This document shows positions 12,600 to 25,213 of a stretch of 64,000 bases of DNA, piece by piece. The notes beneath the pieces are model-generated. The model saw only the letters and a list, made by a program, of their open reading frames with translations. It did no database searches and was not told the origin of the DNA. The DNA is from Leucaena leucocephala (taxonomy: Eukaryota; Streptophyta; Magnoliopsida; Fabales; Fabaceae): assembly GCA_037074615.1 (NCBI GenBank), contig CM073562.1, positions 3,519,001-3,583,000 on the forward strand, given 5' to 3'. The stretch's first letter is position 1; every line of letters begins with the position of its first letter. The position numbers and the translations under genes were made by a program.

Positions 12600-13105
12600 A
12601 ATTTGACTTGGCAAACGCCACTTTTGGGATAGATTAAGCTAAATGTAGATGGTGTGTTGATTTTGTCTAGTAATACAGTTAGGTTTAGTGGAGTGTTTAC
12701 ATAGATTGTATGGTAAATGGTTAATTGAGTTCTCCTATTTTATTAGAAGTTGTAGTGTAGCTGAATCTAAATAATGGGTCATCTTTAAGGAGTTACAAAT
12801 TGTTTGGATAATGGATATAAGCATGTTATTCTTGAATATGACACAAGGGTTTTTATTGATATGTTAGTCGAAATTCATCTAAGGCAAAGGGGCAGCTTGC
12901 TATTCGTGCAGCTGAAGGATTTCATGTATAAGCAATGATATTTAAAATTATAATTCATTTCAAGATAAACTAACATAATTGCAAATACACTTGCAAAGCA
13001 AAGTCTTTCTAGATCTGCGATATTTGACATGTGTCCTTCCACAGTATAACATTTAGTGAGTTCAGAGTGTTTAGGATTCAATTCCTCACTAATCTAATTT
13101 TCTTT
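12600..13105 (+). pseudogene. RNase H domain relic of an L1-type LINE
   Basis: Reading through frameshifts gives the plant LINE RNase H order. KLNVDGVL (catalytic-Asp strand) is at about 12637, AES with a nearby stop at about 12760, and a second-Asp-like block (EYDTRVFIDML) at about 12835. The C-terminal block ANTLAKQSLSRSAIFD is at about 12980, matching the usual CADxLAK motif. Stops and shifts are scattered throughout. Only the 3' end of the element survives and no flanking duplication was found. Confidence 0.65.
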
Positions 13106-14339
13106 ACTTTTAAGTTGTAGCCCTCTCACATAGCAAAAAAAAATAAGTACATTTGGTGGGCACTATCAAAATATTTTAAAAGAGATTATATTCACCCATG
13201 ATTTAAAAGCAGAACGAAATATTCATTTCTCTTAAGAAATACTAATATTAGGTAGAGTAAGCTATCAATTACCCTCAAATATAAACCTATATACTTAGAA
13301 GCTAAAATACTCTCCAAACGTCACTATTAAAAATATAATAAATTCATACTTTTTAAAAATTAAATATACTTTAAATAATAACATATTTTATCTATTTATT
13401 AATCCGAGTTTAGAGTGGATAAGTTTTGGTGGGCACAATTGTCTATTTGGGATAAAACTTCCAAATCTGTAGTGGGGCCCAAATGAGCCTGGCCCAGGGT
13501 CTAGTCCCATGTTGTTGATTGATTCAGAGGTTTGTTTGCCTTTTTCTCTTCTGTGGGTCACACGTGGGCCGCACCTTCTTCTGGACCGCTCAATGTGCCT
13601 GATATTAAGGCCCCCTCATTACGTCACTTAAGTGGGATTAGTGGTTTGACCTAATTACAACTTCATAATTATTACGGTATTACCAATATTCCTTGCATTA
13701 GTGATTCAATGTTAGCATCATTGTTTTTTAACCTTCCCATATCTTAAGCATTTTTATACTGTGCTAGCTTTTATTTCCTTTTTAAAAATATTAACTTCAA
13801 TGAGATTTACATTCTTTAAACTTCGAGATGATTTCAGCACAGATAATGCAAAATTCATTAGTGTATATATGGTTCCTTAATTAAATAAGCTTGTCTGCTG
13901 TTTTTTTCTTCATATTTTATTATATTTAATAAATATCTTTATGATATATATATATTATAATTTTATAATATTTAAAATTTCAATACTTATAAAATAACGA
14001 GTCCCCCCTCCTAAATATTGCAAGTTTCTAATGAGGGAAAGGAATGAAGTCACACTTTATTTAAGAAACCAAAATTACTAAAAAAGGTTGTTCATAACCT
14101 CACAAAGTTACGGACACTTAAATATAAAGTTTGGATTCATATAAATATAAAAAATATTTTTTAGAGATTTTTTTTTTTTTTAAACTTATTGGGATCTAAT
14201 ACAATCGTATAGAGTATAATAACCTCTATATTAAAAAGATATTTTAACTAATGGTAGATTATTTAATTGAGAATTTATGTTTGAATCTCACTTTATTAAA
14301 AAAAAATTAGAAAAATATATTTTAATCACAAAATTTCGA
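13106..14339. other. Gene-free region
   Basis: No gene is seen. A T-run at about 14170-14184 could be the poly(A) tail of the minus-strand LINE at 14340-17929, read on the plus strand. Confidence 0.35.
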
Positions 14340-17300
14340 TTCAAACAATACGCAGGAGGTTGGTTCACTTAGCCCCATAATGTTTGAGCTTTGCCTAGTG
14401 AGCCTTCTTGACAAGAATCTCAACACATCGAGGAGCTGACCTCAAGATCCCAAGAACAAACTAACATTGATCTAATTTCAGTGATAATGTCACTCAACAG
14501 TACAGATGTAAAGAAACACCATTACCCTACAACAAATGTAGAGCTTCTGCAGAATCTAATAAGTATATATAACTTAATTCTCCTAAGCCCCATATCCTTA
14601 CACAGTTGTAGCCCTTCCCTGATCGCCAGGAGTTCTTCAGCAACCCTGGAATTAAACCCCAGTTTTCGTTGGAACCCCACAATCTAGCGTCCCGTACAGT
14701 CTCGAACGAGTCCACTCTACTTCAAAAAAAACATTATTATATTACTTCACAGCAGTTATAATTAAAATCTCAATTAAAAAAATATGTCATTTTCATAAAT
14801 AAATTTCATTTTAAAATATTTTTAATTATGATTCTATAAAAAATTACTGTTAAAAATATTCCGCTTGAATTTAAAAACTTCGGTTAGAATTAAATTATGA
14901 CTTGATTATAGTTTTATTTTTATTTTTTTTACAGCTTTTAATGTACATTTCTCTGTTCTACTAGACAAATTTACACAAAAGTCATTTTTCAGTATTTTTT
15001 TTTATTTTTAGTACCTATCTCCATTGTTATATATCATCTCCAGCATCATCTTTCACTGTGAAAGTCATAAGTCATCGTTTAATTTTTTTTTATTTGCTCA
15101 TCTTTTTCTTTTTTCCCGGTTGTTTATTGTTTATAAAATATTATACATTATATGGCATATCATATTTGTATTAAAGACTTATAAGTTTTCTTTTCTACTC
15201 GTAATATTTCTATTCACTCCTTAAACATCGTAGTCTGATCTAATATTTTTAGTAAAGTTAATCGTAGTGATTAACAATATGTGAGAGAAGATAGACCTTA
15301 TTTGAATGAGCTCGAAGAGTTTTAATAGAAGAAGCTTCTGAATCTTCAGTTTCTTCATCAGACTTCTTCTCTTTAGATTTAGTATAATGCTTTTAATGAA
15401 TATGATCGAAGTGACTGATAATGAATGTTTGCTGAGGAAAGCTAAAACAAATAAAAAAATAGTTTTCTATGTACGTTTTAGCTGGAAATTCCATAGAAAT
15501 AAAGCAATTAATACGGTTAATTATCTCTTTTTTATGGTGATTTTTGCATAAAACTACCTTGAAAAATGAGACAATTAACATCATTAATTGCTTACCGCTG
15601 TTAAATGTTGTAATTGCCATTAAAAGATAAATTTATAATAGTAGTGAAATTTACACCGCTATGAAAAGCCATTTTTAACTATCGTACAAGCCGCTTGTAG
15701 CTGATTGTTAGCGACCATCAACATCAACCCGGACGTAGTCAGTAGGACGAGCACACCACTTCACTTCACCTCTGTCAGGCACTTTGAAGATCTTGTGTCT
15801 AAGTTTACAGCCTTCAACACCCTCCATCAGTTGATAAATGCACCTTATGAACTAAGGTTTGGTAATGTTCAGCACGGCCATCAAACACTCTCCTGCATTT
15901 ATTTTTCCACAGGAGCCAACATATCAGTCTAAAGATCTGCATCCAAGACCATTCGGTGAACTTTGCACCACCTGGATTATGCTTCACGTTCCACTTCAAC
16001 CAGTCCTGCAAATTGCCATGAAAAAATACCGAATGATAAATTGGGTTAATAATAGACATCCACACAGTTTTGCAATCACAAAATCCCTCAAAGGATGAAG
16101 TACTGTTTCCTCACTCAAACGGGCACGCCGCATTCTCAAGACATCCTCTTTGTGCTCTAAGGTTATTCGTAGGAATTTTGTCATGGAATACTTGCTACAT
16201 GAAGAACTTTGCTCTTTCAGGAATCGGCCGCCGCCATAATTGCTACTAGGGAAAATCATTAGAGGTCCAATTCTCATTGTTAGATAATTCTATAAGCAGA
16301 CTGAACACTGAAGCTTCCATCCGAAGAGCTTCTCCAGCAAAATAAATGATTCCCAACCAGGTTGGGGGCCGACACCATCTTGATTTTCTCCATAACCCAT
16401 TCATGTAAGAACATCCTCCATTTATCCAAATCCCAATTTCTAGTTGAGGAAACAAAATGGTTCACGGTTGCTTCAGGATCAATAAGCTGAAAATTCTTCT
16501 CCACATAATTCAGTAATGGTTCCTCTAAAGGTGTCCACTGGTCCCACCAAGCACTAGTGTTCTACCCACTCCGAAGTTTACGCCCAATTCCTTTGCAGAA
16601 GATATCCCAACCTGTAGTAATGCCACGCCAAACCGTAGATTGGGAGGTTCTTTTGCAGAGCGTAGGAAGGTCTTCCTCCCCACATCTATACTTGCTACGC
16701 AGACATCTAACCCAAAGAAGAGCTTGATGTTTTGAAATTAAGATCCCAACACAATTTCATAATAAATGCAACATGTTGGCAAATTAGATCTTGTATACCA
16801 AGCCCATCCTCTTCTAGCTCTCTTTTGATCACATCCCACGCAATAAGATGCATCTTGCGACTATTCTACTCATGATTCCAAAATAAATCTCTACTCAACC
16901 GATCAATATCATACAACACTCCTTTAGATATTAGAAGAGTCTGCATCTGATAGTAAGGAAGAACCGACAGGATTGATTTAATGAGTACCGTTCTACCCAC
17001 CATACTGAGGAAACGCCTTTTCCAACTAGATAGTTTATCTCTGACTCTCTGAATCAAAGGGGCAAAAGTCGCCTTAATTGTTCTCTTATGTAGCAGAGGA
17101 ACCCCAAGATACTCGCCCAAATCTGCCGCAAGGCTAACTCCCAATCTCCTACTAAGCTCATAAGCACGATTAAAATGGAAAATTCTAGATGCAAAAACTT
17201 TTGACTTCTGCCGGCTAATTCTGTATCCCGGGTACTACAAAAAAGCTGCATAAGATCCCTTATCCTCTCCATTTGGTCTTATGAAGCTTCACTAAAGAGG

Positions 17301-17929
17301 AATAGGTCATCTGCAACGAACAAATGAAACAGACTTGGCCCCTTTTACTGAGTTTCAGAGATTTCCATCGACCAGCGTCGACCTCATGAAGTATACGCTG
17401 GCCTAGTCTTTCCATGAATATGACAAAAATGTAGGGACTTAATGAATTACGTTGTCTAACCCCTCTAGAAGGAAGGAACTGTTTCGATGGGGATCCATTC
17501 CACAACACCCTCATTGAAGCCGAAGAGATACATTGCATGATAAGACGGGCGAAGTCATCCTTAAGCCCTAAGCTGCGAAGATTAAAATCAATGAAACCCC
17601 AATCAAGCCTATCGTATGCCTTTTCCATGTCCACTTTGATAGCCACATAACCCTTACCGCCTCTTTTATTCCGCATGATATGGATGGCTTCTTGAGCAAG
17701 AATGATGTTGTCACATCCTTGTCTCCTACTAATAAAGTTTCACTGGTAAGGTTGGATAACGTAATCCATAACCCTCTTCAATCTATTTGCAAGAACTTTA
17801 CTAAGGATTTTGAAGCAGACATCACAGAGAGATCGGTCTGAAGTCTTTCATCGTTGTTGGGTGTTCAATTTTCAGAAGCAAGACAATACTAGTTTGATTC
17901 AACTCCTTAACTTGAGATGGATCAAAAAT
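14340..17929 (-). mobile_element. Decayed, 5'-truncated L1-type LINE (RT, zf-RVT, RNase H)
   Basis: On the minus strand the order is that of a plant L1 ORF2. The RT N-terminus (NQTSIVLLLKIEHPTTMKDF, 17800-17929) comes first. Motif A (VDMEKAYDRLDW) and motif B (SRGVRQRNSLSPYIFVI) fall in 17260-17676, and motif C (FVADDLFLFSEAS, normally FADD) is near 17300. The RT linker (YLGVPLLHKRT, LSSWKRRFLSMVGR) follows at 16866-17144, then zf-RVT (GSFSVQSAYR; LSEETVLHPLRD) at 15990-16500. RNase H starts at about 15715 (VDVDGR) and resumes at about 14715-14400 (GFQRKLGFNSRVAEELLAIR). Frameshifts and stops, including TGG to TAG before the GFQRK block, make it inactive. No ORF1 or endonuclease is visible; the element stops where the 17930-21440 repeat begins. 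Confidence 0.85.
14725..15690. mobile_element. Probable insertion splitting the LINE RNase H domain
   Basis: The LINE RNase H frame breaks at about 15690 and resumes at about 14715, so about 960 bases of unrelated AT-rich sequence appear inserted. Its ends carry ACAGCAGTTATAATT and, inverted, ATAGCGGTGTAAATT, weakly similar to each other. Internal ACCGCTGTTAAA motifs recall subterminal repeats of CACTA-like or other DNA transposons. No transposase frame is present; the class is uncertain. Confidence 0.45.
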
Positions 17930-18440
17930 GTCACGTCCCAAAATTTGGACGTGACCGGCACAGAATATGAATAATTTCATATTCTGAAAGCCTAATACTT
18001 TAAATAGAACAGTCAAACTTTCCATAATATCTTTCAAAATAAATAGAATATTTTCTAAGGACTATGTGGAGCATTTACCTTCTTTTCAAAATAATACAAA
18101 CACTTTCTAAATGATAATTTCATCAAAAGTAGTTTTGTCAAAAATGACGCTTCAGATTGGCAACAAGGCTCTTCACTGCTCAGCGAAAGGGTTAAGGTTA
18201 CCTGCACTATCTGAAGCCAAATAATCTACTCGTGAATAACGTCCCAAAAACATGATTAAAAGAATGCGGAAGTAAACAATGCATAAATATGTTTCAAATA
18301 ACAGTTCGTATTTTAATGCAAATTTTTCTGTAAATATTTTCTTTCAGGGAAAACAATTTGAAGTAACCATTCCAATCAATCGTAGGAAAACAATCCTTTC
18401 AAAACCTTTATCTTTCCGTAGGACTTCAACAGAACGAAAA

Positions 18441-18566
18441 TAGAAGTGGACACACAGTCCACGAGGGTAACTAACCATCAAACGCGGCTTGAAGCCACAA
18501 AAACAGACGTGGACACACAGTCCACGGGGGTAAATAACCAATCTAGCAGCTTAAGGCCACTAGCTG
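18441..18566. repeat. 63-bp tandem repeat, two copies
   Basis: GTGGACACACAGTCCACG occurs at 18446 and again at 18509, with similar sequence following each. Confidence 0.8.
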
Positions 18567-18570
18567 TCGC

Positions 18571-18682
18571 GAGTATGAGACCCACGTATATCCGTCGCGA
18601 GTATAAAACTCACATATATCCGTCGCGAGTATAAAACCCACGTGTATCCGTTATGAGTATAAAAGCCACGTATATCCGTCAA
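18571..18682. repeat. 28-bp tandem repeat, four copies
   Basis: The unit GAGTATAAAACCCACGTATA plus TCCGTCGC recurs with starts at 18571, 18599, 18627 and 18655, with a few substitutions per copy. Confidence 0.85.
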
Positions 18683-21440
18683 GCTCGGGTAACCAAGGTA
18701 CACCAAGGACTAACAGTACTGCTGTTAGCAACCAGCGTTCTGTATTCTGTCCTAAAATATTTCCATCATGCGTGGGGTTTATTTCACATATAATAATCTC
18801 AACTGTTTCAATGCTATAACTGTTGGTAAAAACCACTTTGAATCTCAAAAACCCCAGCATGTACATTTAAAATCAAGTTACTATAAAATCATATGAAATT
18901 CGCATAAGAATATATTTCATGAATAACATCAGTTCAATGCAACTTTTGCCAAACTCTTTTCAAAAAGCTTATTTATCCATTTTCATACATAATCATAATT
19001 CCTTTGTAAGCCAATCGAAAGAAAATCATTTCTAACGATTTAAACCATACTTTCGTAAAATTTATTTTTTGTAATTCATATTTGAAATTCAACATTTGAA
19101 ATAACAATGCATTTAAAAATGTAAATTTTAGGGAACGTTATTCACTCACCTGCCACGCTCCAAAAACCTTTACCCGTTTCAGCCAATCACATTCGATTAT
19201 TTCACTCCTCAATTTCCTGATATCCCAAAATAATATATTAACATTCTAATCAACACTGCAACAAAAATAAATCATCTTTAACCTAATATTCCCTTTCATT
19301 TCATGCTTCCAATCAATCACAAAGACGCAATACACATGCTCTTAAGCCATCACCCTCTGACATTGATTCAATCATACAATCATACGGTACAGACTTCCAA
19401 CCACACTAAATTTGACAATCTTGAGTCAATTATGTCTATTTGCCCCTTTCCATTCTTCTACCACACTTAATGAACATCCACAGACAATTAAATTCATCAT
19501 TCTTCTCAAACTCCCTATTCCAAAAAGAAATGTAATTCACCTCTTCTATACCAAGTACTTTTGATCTAATACCATCATTGCAAGTTATTTACATATTCCT
19601 TAACTTCCATTAGTTTCCCAATTCACTTACACACACCAAATAAATTCCCATCTTTCTTTATTCTTAACATTCGAGATCCACATGATCCTAAAGGCTTTAC
19701 TTGGCCTTAACCATGACTTCACCCCTCTAACACTTGATTTATATTAAAATTCCTTCATTGCATCAAAATTTAAGCTTCAACAACACCTAATTGAACATTA
19801 CTTGAACCCCACAATATACTTTAATGATTACAAATCCAAACACAAACTAACCATTCAAGGATAGGTTACCCAACCAATTCTTTAACTATCATCATTCAAA
19901 ATTACATGCTTTGGCATCATTGAAACACTTGCTTCTTAACAATTATACTTTAGTTTTCCTTAACCATTTTTCAAAAGCTTTGACGGCGCTTAACTTTATG
20001 CATACTCATAGTCCAATTTCTCAAGGCAGCAGCAATTTATATCTAAATATATGTCCTATGCTAAACAGTGACCAAAACAACAGTTCCAACGTCCTTTTCT
20101 CTATTTCCGCTTACCCTAACAGACATACATGCTATAACATTATATATATATATATCACATCATTACCAAGTTCTTCAAGCTTGGCGCCCAAACATATATA
20201 TATACATATAACCAACAGCAACCCAGAGGTACACCCACTTAGCAGTAATGATCACACAACCATAAGCTTTTATTTCCTCTTTCATTTTAACAATATTAGC
20301 TCATTCTCTTATATTACTTCACAGCGCATGCAAACCTTATATGTACATATATGTATGTATGCATATTCTGCTCAGATTCAACCAAAACAGCCGTGCCTTC
20401 TACAAATATATATATATATATATATCTGCACATGCATACATATATGCGCACATACCAATCTCCCTAACCAGCCCCAAAACCACCAACTAGCATCACAGCA
20501 CACGCACATATGCATATCTTCACAAAACCCGCGAGCACAGTGTATAAATATATTCAATCATTTACAACAACATAAATGTGTATATATATATACTCGACAC
20601 CCCTGAATTAAAAATCATTCCTTCCATCAACACCGTTAACAGAACAGTACTATAAACCTCCATACACAGCGCACATGAGCAGCAATTTAACACACTCAGA
20701 GCATGTATACACAGCTTATCCACAAGTGTAATACCCAAAACCAACAATACCCAGTGACAGTAAATGGAGACAAGGTCAGATACTTACTGCCTATTGCCGA
20801 CAACTCTACAGCTCTGTCTCCGGCGCCACCAACTAGCTTCTCCCCTTTCCACTGTCGCTCACAATTTCTGATCTTTCTATTTCCTTCCCCTTAATCACAA
20901 CACTTCATCATCGCCGGGAGGGGACTAAATACCCAAGAAGCCACAGTGCCCTGTTCAGAACCCATGATGACAACTACCGCCAACAATACAATGACGGTGA
21001 TGATAGACCTCAGCGGCGACTCACAACAAAGTCGACCCTCTTCTCTCTTCTCCCACCGATTGTGACCCATCTGATTTCCCTCACAGGCTCCATTTATCTA
21101 AAGGATGCAGCTTGCCAACAGATATGACGACTCCAACGGCAGTGACCAGCAGATAGAATTGATGGAACACGGGAGAGGATGACTACACGACATCGATGGC
21201 GTGAGGTTTTTGTCCTGCTCCTGCTGATTTCTGTCTGCAACGTTGAGAGCATTCAGAAGAGAAATGGTGAAGGGGTACGGCGACTGCAGAGTTAAAAGAG
21301 GGAGGGGCATTTTGGTAATTTCGCGAGTGAGAAAAAGAAAATAAAACACTTCCCTCCGCATTGGCCAGGACTCGAACACAGGATATCACGGTTACTTCAG
21401 CGCCTTTCACCACTTCGCTACTGCCTAACCATTTGAAACT

Positions 21441-22060
21441 TTATGCGTCGAACATATACATATCCCTTTGTTAAATTTATTTTATCTATTAAATTTTTCA
21501 AGCCATAACAAAAAAATTTATATATGGTAAATTCAATGTAACCTAACTCCATCATCTCATGGTTAAAAAAAATTGATCCTTATCACGAAATGCTTAGTTT
21601 AATTTATTGTAAAGGGTTCTATATGCTTAATTACCCGTGTTTTGTGATTATGTCTAGCTCAAGTTAAATTAATTTTAAACTCTATTAAATTATATTTCAT
21701 CTGATGCAGTAAAATAAGCTTAAGATAATGGTGATTTTATTTAAGGTTATATGTATGTATATATATATATATATATATATATCAGTAAATGAAACATTTA
21801 TTAGTTACAATTCTTAAGCAGTTAGCAACTTAACATATTAAACAAAAATTTAAACAGTTCATTTTATGTAAAAAAAATTAATTGCTAATAAAAAATAGAA
21901 GAATTCTATCAATGAAATTCTTTAGAAGAAACTATTATTGTACAATATAGCTTCAAAAGGGCAATAATAAAAAAAAAAATGGGACGAAATGCTGAGAAAA
22001 TGAACCTCAAATTCAAATGAAATTCAGATGGTGGGACCCAGGCTTCCAAAACAAAAATTC
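21441..22060. other. Spacer upstream of the S40 gene
   Basis: Gene-free, with a (TA)n microsatellite at about 21753-21782. It would hold the distal promoter of the S40 gene; no specific element could be assigned. Confidence 0.45.
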
Positions 22061-22068
22061 TATATATA
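22061..22068 (+). promoter_or_regulatory. TATA box of the S40 gene
   Basis: TATATATA lies 102 bases upstream of the ATG at 22170. This predicts transcription starting near 22095 and a 5' UTR of about 75 bases. Confidence 0.6.
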
Positions 22069-22169
22069 CACGTCCAATCTTCCCCCTTCCGCTTATGTCC
22101 AAGCCTCCAATGGCCCTGGATTTCTAATTTCGGCAAGCTTGCCGGCACCACCCCATTCCTCCGCCTTCC

Positions 22170-22805
22170 ATGGCTAAGGGTCGCAAATTGACTACAAGCC
22201 AAAGCGAGCGCTTCTTGGGAACCTACTCCAACCCTTACACCCCCGGGTTTAACTCCTCTGACTCATCCGAGCTAGGAGAAGCCGACGTCTGGTCAGCGGC
22301 GGATGATGGCGGCGAGAACATGGCGATTGCTTCTTACAGAGATTGGGAGCCACGTGTATCCTCAGAGAGTAACGGCAGCATCTCTGTGAGGAGCAGGCGT
22401 CGAATCCAGACCCAAAACGTCGGCGGTTTGTCCCTGGAGTTCGAAAACTCGGCAGATGATAATGCCACGACGTCGTCGATGATTTTGCATCAATATTGGG
22501 GGCATGAAAGCTTGGCATCGCCGCACGGCCACCACATGGCGACGTCGGCACCGGTGAACGTCCCGGATTGGAGTAAGATACTGCGAGCCAATTCGGTGGA
22601 TTCTATGCATGAGGTGGACGACGGTTCCGAGGACGAGAACGAATCGGAGATGGTCCCACCACACGAGTACTTGGCGCGTGAGTATGCACGGAGCGGGAAG
22701 ATGGAGGCAAACTCGGTTTTTGAGGGAGTCGGGCGAACGTTGAAGGGGCGGGACATGAGGCGGGTTCGTGATGCAGTGTGGAGTCAAACCGGGTTCTATG
22801 GCTAG
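22170..22805 (+). CDS. S40-family (DUF584) senescence-regulator protein
   Basis: A complete intronless gene of 211 residues. The N-terminus (MAKGRKLTTSQSERFLGTYS) and three later blocks mark the plant S40/DUF584 family: ATSAPVNVPDWSKI at residues 124-137, MVPPHEYLAREYARS at 161-175, and SVFEGVGRTLKGRDMRRVRD at 182-201, followed by AVWSQTGFYG. The centre (residues 30-120) is Ser/Asp-rich and probably disordered. An acidic run (DDGSEDENESE) precedes the PPHEY motif. S40 proteins are plant-specific, mostly nuclear, and linked to leaf senescence and stress or hormone responses; their molecular activity is not established. The GC-rich third positions contrast with the AT-rich surroundings, and a TATA box sits upstream. 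No defects are seen. Confidence 0.93.
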   Translation: MAKGRKLTTSQSERFLGTYSNPYTPGFNSSDSSELGEADVWSAADDGGENMAIASYRDWEPRVSSESNGSISVRSRRRIQTQNVGGLSLEFENSADDNATTSSMILHQYWGHESLASPHGHHMATSAPVNVPDWSKILRANSVDSMHEVDDGSEDENESEMVPPHEYLAREYARSGKMEANSVFEGVGRTLKGRDMRRVRDAVWSQTGFYG

Positions 22806-25205
22806 CTGGCTGAGGACGGTTCAGTCCGGCTAGGAAGTGGTTAAGTTACGTGTTCTTACTTGTTAGTCAAACCCAGCAATTTGAGAACTAGTTTTCTTTT
22901 TTTCCTTTTTCCTTCCGGCCTTTTTGGTGGGTGAGTTTTGTGGGCGATTATTCAGTTGAGTTGACTCAGTTTCCGAGAACCAAACTCAGCTGCTTGGAGT
23001 GAGCCTGAATTGCATAAATTGGAAATGTCAATTTTATTATTCTCATTAATTAAAAATTGTATAACAATTGGCGTTAGTAAAATTTAGTACAATGTTCCTC
23101 TTTTCTTTATGGTTATTTCTTATTGTAATATGAACTATATATGAAGCAAGATATACAAACTTGAAAATTTTTGATATAGTTATCCGAATTTAAATGAAAT
23201 CTCATATTGTATTAGTTTGGAGAGGTGTTTAATATTTGATATTTGTATTTTTACATATATATTAAATATATTTAACTTTTTTTAATTTTGCCAGTTATCA
23301 ATATCAACATCAGTATCAAATATGAAAGTTTAACATATTATCTTATTCACAAATTACACAGGCCATTCTGAGATACAATTTTTTCAAAAAGAGATTAAGA
23401 ATATCCTTCGCTAGTAATAGGAATTATTATTTTTTTAGACATGGAGGATAAAATATATAAACTCTTCTAAACTGAGCTGGGCTTATCAATTTACTAGGGA
23501 CACAATGGTTGAGTATGGATGGGATATAATAATTTTTTATTATTTTATAATCACTAAAATGTTATTATAATTTTTTATTTTTCATGATGTACAGTTTTTC
23601 TTTTTATTTTAATATCTCATATCATAATATTGAAGTCTATCCAACCAATATTAATTCAAATTTTTCAGAAATAAGTTGACAACTAATTTTCCAAAAGTTA
23701 ATTTTTACCCATCTGTTTTTTTTAAGCATTTACTTACACAGACATTTTCTGTTATGGGAATAGCTGATTTTCTTTGAAATGACATCTTTGGTGGGAAAAA
23801 TATATTTGCATCCTTAGATTATTTATGAAAAAAATAAAAAAAATATTATTAAAAATAAATTAAGAAAAAATATTTAATAATGAAACTAAATAACTTTGAA
23901 TTTAAAAGATAAGGATTGATGGAGACAAAATAAAGCAAGTAAAAGATTGAAAGCACTTAGTTTGGGTGGTTGGCATGGAAGTGATAAGAATCACATCAAT
24001 TCTTGCTTATGAATGAATAAAGAAAAAGAAATACATTTTATATATTTGTTAATAATTAATTTTTAATAGAGTAGTTGAGTCGTATAAGTTGAAGATTCCA
24101 TGGAAGACTAAGTAATAGTAAGTACTTTGTTGGTAACATTTTTTTTTTCTTTTGTTGAAAATGAGTGAAGGAATGAATAAATGGAAGATCTGATTTGTTT
24201 CTAGCATGGCTGACATACGAACTTATCCATCTACTGAATGAGAAAGTTTCCGATATTAAAAAAAATATATTTTGATTTGCTTACATACTTTGGGATAAAT
24301 GGAATTCATTTCTTTTCTTTTAAAAAAAAACTAGATTTTTTGTGCATGCTGCATGAGATAAATAATATCTTGACGACATTTTTTTACTATATATTTAATT
24401 GAAAAAAACTAAGTAAAAAATTGGTTATTTCTTCTAAATACCCTTTTCTATAGAAGTTATATAATTCATTTATAAATATTAAAAAATTAATTTAAATTGA
24501 TTATTTTTAATAAATTTGTATAGTTCCCTTAAATATTATTTTAATCATTTTCTTATTAATAAAAAACACCTTTAATATATGCTTTAATTTCTAACTATAT
24601 AATTATTTTTGTGATAACATTATTGCATGCATTTTAAAGATGCTAAGGAAGGAGTTGCAGGGGCTTGTGTTAACTTGATGATGATTCTTTGATTCTTTTC
24701 ATTGTCTCTAAATTGAAAATTTTTGTCCTTAAAATTCCAAATTGAGTGGACAAAAACACAGGGAGGTCCACATTCCGGAGAGAGAGGGACATACAACTTT
24801 TAATGGAATAACGGGGCGATGGTGGCTTGGAATTGGCAACAATATTATTATTCATTACTAAATATAAAAATCAACATCAATATTTATATAAAATATAAAA
24901 TTTCAGTAATTCCCACTTTTTATAGTTCATAAATAATACAATTTTTTTCAAGTTTTATGAACAAAATTTTATTTTCTTTTAATTTTTTCATACATACATC
25001 TCATATGGTTTTATGTAAATTTAAAATTTTTATGTATATTTTTGTAATAGATGAAAGTTTAGGTAAGTTATGATGTATTGGAGGTTTAATTAACTTAAGC
25101 TATGTGTTTAAGTTCAAAAAATATTTATTAAATTTTTTATATTAATAAAAAATTTAAAATTGTTACTTTATAGTTTATGAGTAAATTTTTTATACATGGC
25201 TATAA
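22806..25205. other. Gene-free AT-rich region
   Basis: The first ~200 bases are the probable 3' UTR of the S40 gene. Beyond that I see no gene, RNA or bounded repeat. Confidence 0.4.
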
Positions 25206-25213
25206 GTTGAAGG

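Larger units (their letters stand above)
17930..21440. repeat. Large unclassified repeat block abutting the LINE
   Basis: The block opens at the point where LINE homology stops, with a perfect 9-bp hairpin (GTCACGTCC ... GGACGTGAC, 17930-17955). It contains two minisatellites (18441-18566 and 18571-18682), then a low-complexity stretch of TATA/ACATAT repeats (20130-20600). The sequence ACTCGAACACAGGATATCACGG lies near the right edge at 21370. Texture and composition suggest a non-coding retroelement portion (LTR- or LARD-like). No gag, pol or primer-binding site was recognised. The 231-codon frame at 19911-20606 is low-complexity (TYIYIYI) and not credible. The right boundary is approximate. 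Confidence 0.4.

Noticed and set aside
19911..20606. 231-codon plus-strand frame
   Set aside because: Dominated by TATA/ACATAT repeats giving Tyr-Ile and His-Ile runs, with no homology I recognise, inside a repeat block. It looks like chance openness.
22249..22787. Minus-strand frames of 88-141 codons opposite the S40 gene
   Set aside because: Shadows of the GC-rich S40 coding sequence; no homology.
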